Assembly (NCBI GenBank): GCA_933207985.1
Contig: OW240914.1
Location: 132,610,297-132,674,296 of the forward strand
Length of the DNA stretch: 64,000 nucleotides
Direction: 5' to 3'
Source: Pelobates cultripes
Lineage: Eukaryota; Chordata; Amphibia; Anura; Pelobatidae
The position numbers were made by a program, and so were the translations under genes. The notes beneath the pieces were generated by a model. It was not told where the DNA came from, did no database searches, and worked only from the letters and a program-made list of their open reading frames with translations. This document shows, in pieces, positions 55,896 through 64,000 of the stretch; the stretch's first letter is position 1, and each line of letters starts with the position of its first letter.

Positions 55896-56222
55896 TTATA
55901 TAAAGGGGGCAAAAGAGAAGCCCTCGTTCAGACCCAAGGGTTGGAGTGTTTTGAGTTCATATATCCATCTAGATTCCCTCTGTCTCAGTATTTTGTCAAA
56001 ATCCCCACGTCTAGGGGTCCTTTTTACCAATTCCAATCCACAGAATTTGAGATTATTAGGGTCCCCATGGTGAAATTCTTTAAGATGTCTGGATATAGGT
56101 GTCTCAAGACGATTCTTAGGGGATCTCACATGTTCCATGATTCTATCTTTAAATGCTCTAAAAGTTTTCCCCACATATTTTTGTCCACAATCTTTTTGTT
56201 CTACACAATCTTGTGAGTGCAT
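55896..56222 (-). pseudogene. PLE2 GIY-YIG endonuclease fragment
   Basis: A 108-codon open end. QKYVGKTFRAFKDRIMEH holds the YVG and Arg/Glu-His blocks of the PLE GIY-YIG nuclease. SRWIYELKTLQPLGLNE at the C-terminus carries the conserved Glu region and the PLGLN ending typical of PLE proteins. The GIY strand in front is altered and no RT is present, so it is a 5'-truncated remnant. Confidence 0.85.
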
Positions 56223-56802
56223 CTATGTATAGCGCATAATTGATTGTGTTAACTGTACTTCACTATCTATATGTTTTATGTTCCAATGAAATCTTTGAGG
56301 TTCATGCCAGTAGACATAAGAAATGTCTTAGACAGGATATTGTCAATAGGGACTATAGTATAGCCAAAAATGAGTGTTTCTTTCTGCCTTTGGTTTAGTG
56401 CTGAATATGCAAAAGTCATTAAAATTTTACATAAACATCCCATTCTTAGGACTGATTGCTTTTGCAAACATATTTTTCCTAATACCATCAATGGTAGCTC
56501 ACGCAGAACTCTAACCTTGGGTTCTCTTATCTCTCCCAGGTACTTGAATTTAATAACAAAAAATCCTCAAGGGATACATGGTTATATTGCATGTTGGGGT
56601 GTTCAAATGTGGAATAGATGCAAATGTTGTAATTTTGTTACCAAAGATTTTATGTTTTGTTTCCTCGATTGACAAGGTTTATGAGATCTCCCACTTTATC
56701 AATTGCAGTACAAGGCATGTGATTTATCTTATCACATGCCTCAAATTTTAATTTTCAACACGTGGGTCAGATCCAATGTGAACAGATTAGGGAACTGTTA
56801 CA

Positions 56803-57624
56803 AAAACTTTATAATTCATGAAAAACCGGAAATGACGCGACGGCATTTGCGGCCGCGTCACACTGAATTTAGATCGGGAAAACCGGAAGTGATGAATCAC
56901 CCGCAAAGCATTATGGACTCGGTAGTTCCAAATAACCGGAAGTGACGTGACGGAACTCCGGCCACATCATACACACATATCGGATTGGATAATTGAGAAA
57001 ACTGGCGGGAAATTCAAGCTTTTTAAGGAGAAAGAAACAGAGACTGTTTTGAAGCTGACTGAGGAAGCCGTTTTTACCGGCGAAACGCGTTTTGGCTCTT
57101 AAAGTGAACCTATATATATATATTTTTAAGGTCACATACTTTTATATCATACTGTTTTTTATTTTCTAGAAATAATAGTGTATTTTTATAAGATTACTTG
57201 ATAATAAATTGTTCTCATTTTTTATCCATCCATTGTATCCTACAAAAGTGATTTAAAGGGGCAGTGTCACCCCAAAATTTGACACTGGGCAAATATACTT
57301 AGAGCCGGTTACCAAGGGCTCTAAAAAAGGTGAGCATTTCTCTATTTCTACTTATATGAACAATATTTCGATTCTGGGATGCTACACTTAGTGTGAAATA
57401 TTTGTATCTTTTATATACCCGGTGGAGAATATCTTCATAAGGAGAGAGGGGTCGTGTGTTCTACCCAAAAGACACAGACGTGCAGAAGTTTAGAGCCTAA
57501 TACTAGAAAAGGCTCTAACAAATGTGAGTGCACATATTCACTTATTTCATCGATCACTCTATTTAAAGACATATTACACTATCATTTGTATATGTTCTTT
57601 TTGTTCTCTTTTTTATGTATGAAC
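56803..57624 (+). repeat. PLE1 5' terminal repeat
   Basis: Starts near actttataattcatga and ends tttttatgtatgaa. It contains gacgcgacggcatttgcggc, the hammerhead-like motif (57053-57097), cctatatatatat, a hairpin in gggcagtgtcaccccaaaatttgacactggg, and paired ggctct...agagcc words. ORF1 starts at its last bases. Confidence 0.9.
57053..57097 (+). ncRNA. Hammerhead-ribozyme-like motif, PLE1 5' repeat
   Basis: Stem I strand AGCUGA (57053-57058), core CUGAGGA (57059-57065), extra A, stem II GCCG / CGGC with a UUUUUAC loop, core GAA (57082-57084), stem III ACG / CGU with no loop (57085-57090), cleavage-site U (57091), stem I strand UUGGCU (57092-57097). Stem I pairs six bases with two wobbles. 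Layout as in PLE2, including the extra A. A stem III this short usually needs a dimer for activity. Confidence 0.5.
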
Positions 57625-58247
57625 AAATAGAGAAAACTGAGATAGAGACTATAAACATCAAAAAGAAAAAATATAAAAGAGATAGATACGACTATGACAA
57701 TAATCAAGTCATGACTTATGCTAAGAATAAAACACGTATGGAAACTCAGACACATACTAATTCAAGATATCAACACCATAAAGACCATGTCCAATATCAA
57801 CCACTAAAGAGCTATTCTGATGTAGTCAGACAGGGGAACCAACACTACAGAAGTAGGACATATTCCCGCCAAAATCGGGCAGATTCACCCTTTGAGAGAC
57901 ATCATGGTAATAATAGATCACCTCACACACGATTTTCTACACAACAACATACAAAATTTACACAGAAACAAGATCCAGAGAGAAACAATCTGAGAAGAAG
58001 AGAAAGAGAGAGATCACCCATCCTCACTAGAAATAGAAAGGAAAATCAAAATAAAATTATCACTACAAATCGATTTGATATCCTTTCAGATAGACGTACA
58101 GAGGATGATGATTTTTTTCAGGAGGGACGCCAAAAAGGAAAGTACAAAGCAATACAATCCCCCCAAGATGTCTCTACACCCCTAGATACCCCCCCCAAAA
58201 GACAAAGAAATTTAAGGGGAGGGGAACTAGGGGAGGAAAGACGTTAA
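57615..58247 (+). CDS. PLE1 ORF1, basic protein of unknown function (210 aa)
   Basis: An intact frame starting MYEQIEKTEIET at the end of the terminal repeat and ending in RR before TAA at 58245-58247. It is very rich in Arg, Lys, Gln, Asn and His (RRRERERSP, TPPKRQRNL), with no hydrophobic core or known domain, so probably disordered and nucleic-acid binding; that is inference from composition. The RT frame lies one base back (-1) and is open from 58112, overlapping this ORF by about 135 bases. A T-TTT-TTT heptamer stands at 58112-58118. It is not clear whether ORF1 is made alone, fused to the RT by frameshifting, or split from it by a recent one-base loss. Confidence 0.7.
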   Translation: MYEQIEKTEIETINIKKKKYKRDRYDYDNNQVMTYAKNKTRMETQTHTNSRYQHHKDHVQYQPLKSYSDVVRQGNQHYRSRTYSRQNRADSPFERHHGNNRSPHTRFSTQQHTKFTQKQDPERNNLRRRERERSPILTRNRKENQNKIITTNRFDILSDRRTEDDDFFQEGRQKGKYKAIQSPQDVSTPLDTPPKRQRNLRGGELGEERR

Positions 58248-58384
58248 AAAAGATTAAAAAAGCCACTATACAAACGAAATCCATTATTTTCGATCTAACA
58301 GGAAAACCCATTTCACAGGCGGAACAAAATATTTTAAACAAAGGATTAAAATTTGTACCTTCACAACCATTAAATAAGTTTGAT

Positions 58385-60541
58385 ATGTTCATAGATCTAA
58401 ATAGGTATAAAAGACAATTATGCCTAAAAAAATGCTTCATGAGAATAGAACCCCCGATACATCAATCAGTCATTTCAAAATATATCCACACAGATTTAAA
58501 AGAGAAATCAACCTTTTTTCCTAATAATTTTATATCTAAAGAAATGATTACTTTCGAAGAATCAGTGATGCGGGATATTAACCGAATTAAAACTAAAAAT
58601 AAGAAATATATGAATTTAAATAAAGGCGAATGGACAGCTTTGAAAGCTCTACAGAAAGACACTCATAGGGTCATTAAACCAGCCGATAAGGGAGGTGGAA
58701 TTGTCATTATGAATACAGATGATTATGTGAAGGAGGGCTTGAGACTAATAGAAGATAAAACAACATATTTCAAACTATCTGGTGATCCCACAATGGATAT
58801 CAGAAAGAAATTCGTAAATTTGTTGTCAAAGGGAAAAGACATTGAAATATTAAATGAAAAAGAATATAAATATTTAAACATTTCTAAACCAAAAATCCCA
58901 GTTTTTTATCATCTCCCTAAAATTCATAAAAACTTAACAAATCCCCCAGGGAGACCGATAGTCTCAGGAATAAACTCTATATCAAGTAGACTATCGGAAT
59001 ATTTGGATAAGTGCTTACAACCAATAGTTCAAAAAACTCAAAATTACCTTAGAGACACATTAAATGTTATACAGATACTACAGAATATAGAGTGGGAATC
59101 TGACTATATATTAGTGACAGCAGATGTCAGTTCCCTCTACACTATTATCTCACACACAAAAGGTTTAGAGGCGGTGGAATTTTTTATTAGAGAAGAAAAT
59201 AATTACCCAGAGGAACAAATTACCTTCATTTTGGAAGGAATAGAGCTCATCCTCCAAAATAACTATTTTTGGTTCGAAAATGACTTTTTTCTACAAAAAG
59301 TCGGCACTGCCATGGGGACCAGGTTCGCTCCGAGTTACGCCAATTTATTTATGGCTTATTGGGAAACCAAATATATAGATAGCAATACTGACTGGGAAGC
59401 GAACCTGGTCTCCTATAAAAGGTACATAGACGATATATTTTTTATCTGGAAAGGGTCAGAGCAACAACTTAAAATATTCTTAACATTTTTAAATACAAAT
59501 GACTGGGGTATTATATTAACCACTGAGTACAGTACCAAAAGTGTTAATTTTCTGGATTTAACGATTTTTATAGAGGACAATCGTATAAAAACACAAACTT
59601 TTTTTAAACCAGTTGATGTGAACAATTATATCTACCTCAATAGCTGTCACTTCTCTCCATGGCTAAAAAATATCCCGAAAGCCCAGCTGATGAGAATACG
59701 TAGAAACTGTACAGATAACAACACCTTCGAAATCCAAGCCATTAAGATTAAAAAAGACTTTATGGAAAGAGGATATGAGGAAACCTCTCTTATGAACACT
59801 ATAAAACAAGTAAAAACTATGGATAGATCATCTTTATTAAAATATAAATTTAGAGACAAAAGAGATGACAATATTTTACCTTTTATTTGCAATTTCAACC
59901 AAGAAAGCTATAAAATTAAACAAATAATAAATAAACACTGGCCCATATTACGCAATGATCCCATGTTACATTCCATACTACCGGAGAAACCGAAACTTGT
60001 GTATAGAGGAGCCCCTAATTTGAAACAAAAGTTAGTCCACAACCATATAAAGAATAAGGTATCCACCCCCTTCTTTCATAAAGAAGGTTTTTTTGGTTGC
60101 GGGCAATGCCTGGCTTGTAGGAATACAAAAAGTGTTAAAAGACATATAACCGAATTTTATGACCCAAAAGGGGAAACTAAATATAAAATAAGACAAATGA
60201 TTACATGTTTCTCAAAAAGGGTCATATATATATTGAAATGTTCATGTAACCTCTTTTATGTAGGCAGAACAAAGCGCCCTCTACAGATAAGGATAAATGA
60301 ACATATCCGGAACATAAAAAGAGGTTTTGATAAACATAGCGTTTCGGAACATTTTAATCTAGTACATAACAGAGACCCCCAACATTTAGAATTTATGGCA
60401 ATTCAAAAGGTTATGTTAAACTGGCGAGGGGAGGATGAAATAAGAAAATTGGGAAGAATTGAGACTAAGTGGATTTTCAATCTAAACACTTTAGCTCCGT
60501 TTGGACTAAATGCGGATTTCGAATTGTGTCACTTTTTATAA
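58385..60541 (+). CDS. PLE1 reverse transcriptase with GIY-YIG endonuclease (718 aa)
   Basis: Copies element RNA into DNA and cuts the target. Motifs (residues from the ATG at 58385): IKPADKGGGIVIM (97-109), KIHKNLTNPPGRPIVSG (179-195), TADVSSLYT with the first catalytic Asp (245-253), GTAMGTRFAPSYAN (307-320), YIDD catalytic pair (347-350), NFLDLTIF (388-395), then RIRRNCTDN. A Cys motif GCGQCLAC (571-578) precedes the GIY-YIG domain: VIYILKCSCNLFYVGRT (613-629), Arg and Glu in RINEH (636-640), and Glu in RIETKWIF (691-698). It ends APFGLNADFELCHFL, as PLE proteins do. The frame is open upstream to 58112 and PLE-like residues (GLKFVPSQPLNKFD) precede this ATG, so translation probably starts earlier. 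All catalytic residues are present. Confidence 0.93.
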   Translation: MFIDLNRYKRQLCLKKCFMRIEPPIHQSVISKYIHTDLKEKSTFFPNNFISKEMITFEESVMRDINRIKTKNKKYMNLNKGEWTALKALQKDTHRVIKPADKGGGIVIMNTDDYVKEGLRLIEDKTTYFKLSGDPTMDIRKKFVNLLSKGKDIEILNEKEYKYLNISKPKIPVFYHLPKIHKNLTNPPGRPIVSGINSISSRLSEYLDKCLQPIVQKTQNYLRDTLNVIQILQNIEWESDYILVTADVSSLYTIISHTKGLEAVEFFIREENNYPEEQITFILEGIELILQNNYFWFENDFFLQKVGTAMGTRFAPSYANLFMAYWETKYIDSNTDWEANLVSYKRYIDDIFFIWKGSEQQLKIFLTFLNTNDWGIILTTEYSTKSVNFLDLTIFIEDNRIKTQTFFKPVDVNNYIYLNSCHFSPWLKNIPKAQLMRIRRNCTDNNTFEIQAIKIKKDFMERGYEETSLMNTIKQVKTMDRSSLLKYKFRDKRDDNILPFICNFNQESYKIKQIINKHWPILRNDPMLHSILPEKPKLVYRGAPNLKQKLVHNHIKNKVSTPFFHKEGFFGCGQCLACRNTKSVKRHITEFYDPKGETKYKIRQMITCFSKRVIYILKCSCNLFYVGRTKRPLQIRINEHIRNIKRGFDKHSVSEHFNLVHNRDPQHLEFMAIQKVMLNWRGEDEIRKLGRIETKWIFNLNTLAPFGLNADFELCHFL

Positions 60542-61046
60542 ATATTCATGCAAAGAGGTCACAAAAAGATATAAGAAAGCCCTCTTTTTCACTTTTTCAA
60601 TTTTTTATTAATAATTAATTCAAATCATCTATGTCTGGATTTATTTATTTATTTATTTATTTATTTATTTTTTTTTCCCTCTTCAATTTAAATAAATTAC
60701 TAAATTATGATCAAATACAATATTTAACCACTATCCAGATTGGAAATCCACTGAAAATAATTGCACTGATTTAATATAAACACAATTGCACATTTGCACA
60801 TACCTAGTTTATATGAATCTATTTATTTATTTTTTATTTATATGTTTCAAATATGCACTTTAAGGTCACTAACTTAAGATATATTGGAGAATTATGCTTG
60901 CAGAAAGTATGCACTGAAAAGGACTATGAATTTTACAATACATGTATCTATTTATTCATTTTTACATGCTTTAAATATGCACTTTAAAGACACTAACTTA
61001 AGATATGTTGGTGAGTTGTGATTACAGACAGAATGCACTGAGGAGG
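60542..61046 (+). other. PLE1 3' untranslated region
   Basis: AT-rich, with an (atttatttatt)n run near 60640-60670. Two similar blocks of about 110-130 bases (60775-60950 region and 60945-61046) share tatgcactttaa...cactaacttaagatat and gcactgaraaggactatgaa. Counterpart of 51300-51717 in the inverted copy. Confidence 0.8.
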
Positions 61047-61881
61047 ACTATGAACTTTACAATCCATGAAAACCGGAAGTGACACGACGGCATTTGCGGC
61101 CGCGTCACACTGAATTTAGATCGGTAAAACCGGAAGTGATGAATCACCCGCAAAGCATTATGGACTCGGTAGTTCCAAATAACCGGAAGTGACGTGACGG
61201 AACTCCGGCCACATCATACACACATATCGGATTGGATAATTGAGAAAACTGGCGGGAAATTCAAGCTTTTTAAGGAGAAAGAAACAGAGACTGTTTTGAA
61301 GCTGACTGAGGAAGCCGTTTTTACCGGCGAAACGCGTTTTGGCTCTTAAAGTGAACCTATATATATATATTTTTAAGGTCACATACTTTTATATCATACT
61401 GTTTTTTACTGTTTTTTATTTTCTAGAAATAATAGTGTATTTTTATAAGACTACTTGATAATAAATTGTTCCCATATTTTATCCATCCATTGTATCCTAC
61501 AAAAGTGATTTAAAGGGGCAGTGTCACCCCAAAATTTGACACTGGGCAAATATACTTAGAGCCGGTTACCAAGGGCTCTAAAAAAGGTGAGCATTTCTCT
61601 ATTTCTACTTATATGAACAATATTTCGATTCTGGGATGCTACACTTAGTGTGAAATATTTGTATCTTTTATATACCCAGTGGAGAATATCTTCATAAGGA
61701 GAGAGGGGTCGTGTGTTCTACCCAAAAGACACAGACGTGCAGAAGTTTAGAGCCTAATACTAGAAAAGGCTCTAACAAATGTGAGTGCACATATTCACTT
61801 ATTTCATCGATCACTCTATTTAAAGACATATTACACTATCATTTGTATATGTTCTTTTTGTTCTCTTTTTTATGTATGAAT
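61047..61881 (+). repeat. PLE1 3' terminal repeat
   Basis: Counterpart of 56803-57624 with few differences, one being an extra actgtttttt segment near 61405. Followed by a tail (ttgtattaagagaagcg...gtgattgt) that the 5' repeat lacks but the inverted copy has. Confidence 0.9.
61300..61344 (+). ncRNA. Hammerhead-like motif, PLE1 3' repeat
   Basis: Identical to 57053-57097. Confidence 0.5.
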
Positions 61882-62028
61882 TGTATTAAGAGAAGCGAAA
61901 AAGGGTAAGAGTTCCGAGAACACACTTACTCAGCACTTATATAGCGCTGCACTCACTTAAGGAACTCTAGATCTGGATGGTGGCAACATCATCCAAATCA
62001 AAAAGTTCTTTTGCGTTTTGGTGATTGT

Positions 62029-62043
62029 TTAAGTAGGTTCTTG
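62029..62043. repeat. Right copy of 15-base target duplication
   Basis: TTAAGTAGGTTCTTG, identical to 50195-50209, immediately after the PLE1 tail. Confidence 0.7.
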
Positions 62044-62306
62044 CCTGATGGCAGTATGAACATAGGCCTAAGTAAAAATGTAGAAAATGTAAACACAAAA
62101 AGGACGTAGGACCGTGTGATAATCGTGATAAGTAGAGACCGCGTCAGTTCTATAGTGAGAGCCCCGTAATGAATACAGTACTATACCTTGATTTGTCGTA
62201 CAGGTACTTGGATGGGCGTAAGTGGTTTGTCTGGAGGCCTAGAATAATGTTGGAGTTAGGTATTAAAATCATTGTACAATTATTAAAATGAAAGTGGTTA
62301 TAACTA
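62044..62306. other. Flank of the PLE locus, unclassified
   Basis: No gene recognised. By the target-duplication argument it was once contiguous with sequence ending at 50194. Confidence 0.4.
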
Positions 62307-62560
62307 GAGTTGAGTGGACACCACGATGTTCGGGCCCTGAGGGTTCGGCCGAACTTTGAAAAAAAGTCTGCGTTAGGGCTCGAACTTGACCCCGAACCCG
62401 AACCCCATTGAAGTCAATGGGTACCCGAACTTTTGGCCACAAAAATGCCTCTAAAAAACTCCTGGAAAGGGCTAGAGAGCTGCAAAAGGAAGTACAATGG
62501 GGGTAAGAGTAGGACAAGTGCCCTGCAAACAAATGTGGATAGGGAAATCACTTAAAATAA
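62307..62560. repeat. Dispersed frog repeat (gttgagt...gttcggg type)
   Basis: Begins agagttgagtggacaccacg, followed by gttcgg, cgaactttgaaaaa, cccgaacccgaaccccattg and aagtcaatggg. Same family as 13400-13550 and 15544-15576. Non-coding. Confidence 0.65.
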
Positions 62561-62737
62561 CATAAAAATTTAAAATACAGCTGAGCCATGAAATAGAACT
62601 AGATGGAATCTTTGATTTTAGCTTTGGAAGAACATAAATCAAAATCTAAAGCATTGCTGTCAGGAGGATCTTAAGAATTATCCCTTTGAGAGAGGGTTGG
62701 AGTGCAGGGTATTCTCTTTCATTGTTCAAACTGAGCT

Positions 62738-63475
62738 CAACTCCTGATGCATGGAGAAAAGGCCTTCACAAGCCTCTGCTATTGTGTACATAGTTTATAC
62801 TAAGTGACCCATAGGTTGAGGAGGCGGTGACCATGGTGGTGTAGATGGAAGCGGCGGTGGAGGAGGAGAAGGTAGCCAACACTGTTTTTTTTATATATAT
62901 TTTTTTATTTTAATTGGAGTAGCCCCCAAAATATTGGGACATACAGAAAAATAAACATTTGTGGCCTGCGGTGCATTTCTTGCAGTCCTGATGCATGGAG
63001 AAATGCTCAACTCCTGATGCATGGAGAAAAGGTATTCACAAGCCTCTGCTATTGTGTACATAGTTTATACTAAGTGACCCATAGGTTGAGGAGGCGGTGA
63101 CCGTGGCGGTATAGGTGGAAGCAGCGGTGGAGGAGGAGGATGAGGTAGCCAACACTGTTTTTTATGTTTGTTTTTTTTAATTTTGGTACCCCACAAAATA
63201 TTGGGACATACAAAAAAAAGAAACATTTGCGGCCTGCGGTGCATTTCTTGCAGTTCTGATGCATGGAGAAATGCTCAACTCCTGATGCATGGAGAAAAGG
63301 CCTTCACAAGCCTCTGCTAAAGTGTACCTAGTTTGTACTAAGTGACCCATAGGTTGAGGAGGCGGTGACTGTGGCGGTGGAGGAGGAGGATGAGGTAGCC
63401 AACACTGTTTTTTTTATATATATATATTTTTTATTGGGGTAGCCCCCAAAATATTGGGACATATAAAAAAGACTA
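62738..63475. repeat. Tandem array of about 270-base units
   Basis: Unit starts aactcctgatgcatggagaa at 62739, 63009 and 63277 (spacing 270 and 268); the third unit is partial. Each has ctctgctattgtgta, tgacccataggttgaggagg, a ggcggtgga-rich part, gtagccaacactg, a T run and ccccaaaatattgggacat. Within each unit the short word cctgatgcatggaga occurs twice. Confidence 0.9.
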
Positions 63476-63510
63476 CTCTGTTCCGCAGAGTAGCTGTTGA
63501 CATTATAGTT

Positions 63511-63850
63511 GCGCAGGCACTTTGTTGACTCTAGAAAACCTTGGGTCAATCGCACATGCCCATGACGGCGACTTGATATCAAACCATGATATCAACTTTT
63601 GATGCCAATTTCTGCTCCTACCATGGTGACTACAAGTAACGGGGAATCAGGGTTCCATTCCGTACAGGGACCCTGAGAAACGGCTACCACATGCAAGGAA
63701 GGCAGCAGGTGTGCAAATGAACCACTTCCGACGCGGGAAGGTAGTGACGACAAATAACTATACAAGACACTTTAGAGGCCCTGTAATTGTAATAGGTCCA
63801 CTTGAAATCCTTTAACTCTGATCAATTGGAGGGAAGTCTGGTGCAGAGCC
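63511..63850 (+). pseudogene. Diverged 18S rRNA segment
   Basis: Collinear with vertebrate 18S rRNA from the gcgcyggcrgctttggtgactctaga region through tcaacttttgatg, taccatggtgac, ggggaatcagggttc, cctgagaaacggctaccaca, caaggaaggcagcagg, gaggccctgtaattg and ttggagggaagtctggtg, just before the universally conserved gccagcagccgcgg, which is lost. Substitutions and small indels are spread throughout, also in positions invariant in functional rRNA, so this is not a working gene. It follows directly on the tandem array, with a short hairpin (ctactctgttccgcagagtag, 63474-63494) between. Confidence 0.85.
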
Positions 63851-64000
63851 ACTGACCCGTGCGTGATGCAGCTGAACCACTATCACCTGCTGCTGCTCGC
63901 ACAATCTCATGAGGTGGTGAGCGGGAAGGCTAAAGTTACGCTGCAGTGCAGACAGGCGAGCAGCAGCAGGGTGAGAACGCCAAAAGCGTGCACAGCCATT
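63851..64000. other. Non-coding right edge
   Basis: Contains cagctgaac, cctgctgctgctcgc and gcgagcagcagcagg, an inverted pair around 63888-63970. No rRNA similarity seen beyond 63850. Cut by the window end. Confidence 0.5.

Larger units (their letters stand above)
53488..56283 (-). mobile_element. PLE2: 5'-truncated Penelope-like element
   Basis: Minus orientation. It carries the GIY-YIG end of the protein (55896-56222), a long 3' untranslated region with tandem repeats, a hammerhead-like motif (53924-53965) and a 3' end at 53488. Its 5' end (56203-56283) is the reverse complement of 53657-53745 near its own 3' end, a terminal inversion like that at the PLE1 locus. Flanked by a 15-base target duplication. 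Confidence 0.85.
53400..56806 (+). mobile_element. PLE3: old Penelope-like fragment split by PLE2
   Basis: Left part 53400-53487 reads VGKFISIRHNCSDN, the region after the RT in PLE proteins (compare LMRIRRNCTDN in PLE1). It continues without loss in frame at 56284 (NEIFEVHASRHKKC), then SAEYAKVIKILHKHPILRTD, a Cys-rich block (CWGVQMWNRCKCCNF), and a degraded GIY-YIG start (NCSTRHVIYLITC, FQHVG) up to about 56806, where the PLE1 terminal repeat begins. Frameshifts and stops are frequent. Confidence 0.7.
56803..62028 (+). mobile_element. PLE1: near-intact Penelope-like retroelement
   Basis: About 5.2 kb: 5' terminal repeat (56803-57624), ORF1 (57615-58247), RT-GIY-YIG ORF (58385-60541, open from 58112), 3' untranslated region, 3' terminal repeat (61047-61881) and a tail (61882-62028). 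The two terminal repeats differ at only a handful of positions. Coding frames are open and all catalytic motifs are present. The Neptune-like layout (RT, Cys motif, GIY-YIG) fits vertebrate PLEs. Confidence 0.9.

Noticed and set aside
53473..56298. Reading 53488-56283 as a composite of unrelated repeats
   Set aside because: The exact 15-base duplication and the continuous PLE3 frame across it show a single insertion.
58174..59898. Minus-strand open frames within PLE1
   Set aside because: Shadows of the RT-endonuclease frame.
1..64000. CRISPR arrays, bacterial operons, tRNA genes
   Set aside because: No spacer-repeat array and no tRNA cloverleaf with intact A and B boxes was found; the content is vertebrate.

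Overview
The window is vertebrate nuclear DNA, almost certainly from a frog (Anura), with a repeat-dense genome. Evidence: two intact intronless-CDS olfactory receptor genes, CR1 and L1 LINEs, a gamma-type endogenous retrovirus, Penelope-like elements (PLEs), a DIRS/Ngaro-type tyrosine recombinase, hAT, Tc1 and TTAA-type (T2-like) MITEs. This mix matches amphibian genomes; the genus cannot be named from the sequence. There are no bacterial features.

Layout. 1-7990: minisatellites, AT-rich tandem repeats, a dead Tc1/mariner copy and hairpin elements; no host gene seen. 7996-13304: two CR1 LINEs in opposite orientation that share one frameshifting deletion. 13305-15580: hairpin-forming repeats and a GC-rich minisatellite family. 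15738-16950: an hAT element with an 8-bp target duplication. 16315-35107: a tandem segmental duplication (copy A 16315-24955, copy B 24956-35107). Each copy carries one intact 309-codon olfactory receptor gene on the minus strand, with a spliced 5' noncoding exon and a tiny upstream ORF whose stop overlaps the start codon. A third, older partial copy (C, 46541-47377) keeps only the 5' exon region and shows the empty site of an LTR that A and B share. Insertions private to A or B give a relative chronology.

35310-46200: one minus-strand L1 broken by nested insertions. A solo LTR (TSD GTAAT) sits in the L1, and a 6.9-kb endogenous retrovirus (643-bp LTRs with about 4 differences, TSD ATAT) sits in that LTR. 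A short CR1 lies in the L1 5' half. 46201-50209: hAT-like MITEs flanking copy C, then a decayed tyrosine-recombinase element.

50195-62043: a complex PLE locus flanked by a 15-bp direct repeat. It holds an inverted 1.4-kb copy of a PLE 3' end, an assembly gap of 100 N, an L1 fragment, an older PLE (PLE3) split by another PLE (PLE2, 15-bp TSD), and an almost intact PLE1 whose reverse transcriptase/GIY-YIG protein is open over 718 codons. PLE1 and PLE2 terminal repeats carry hammerhead-ribozyme-like folds. 62300-64000: frog dispersed repeats, a 270-bp tandem array, and a diverged piece of 18S rRNA sequence.

The only apparently functional host genes are the two olfactory receptors; PLE1 is the best candidate for a recently active mobile element.
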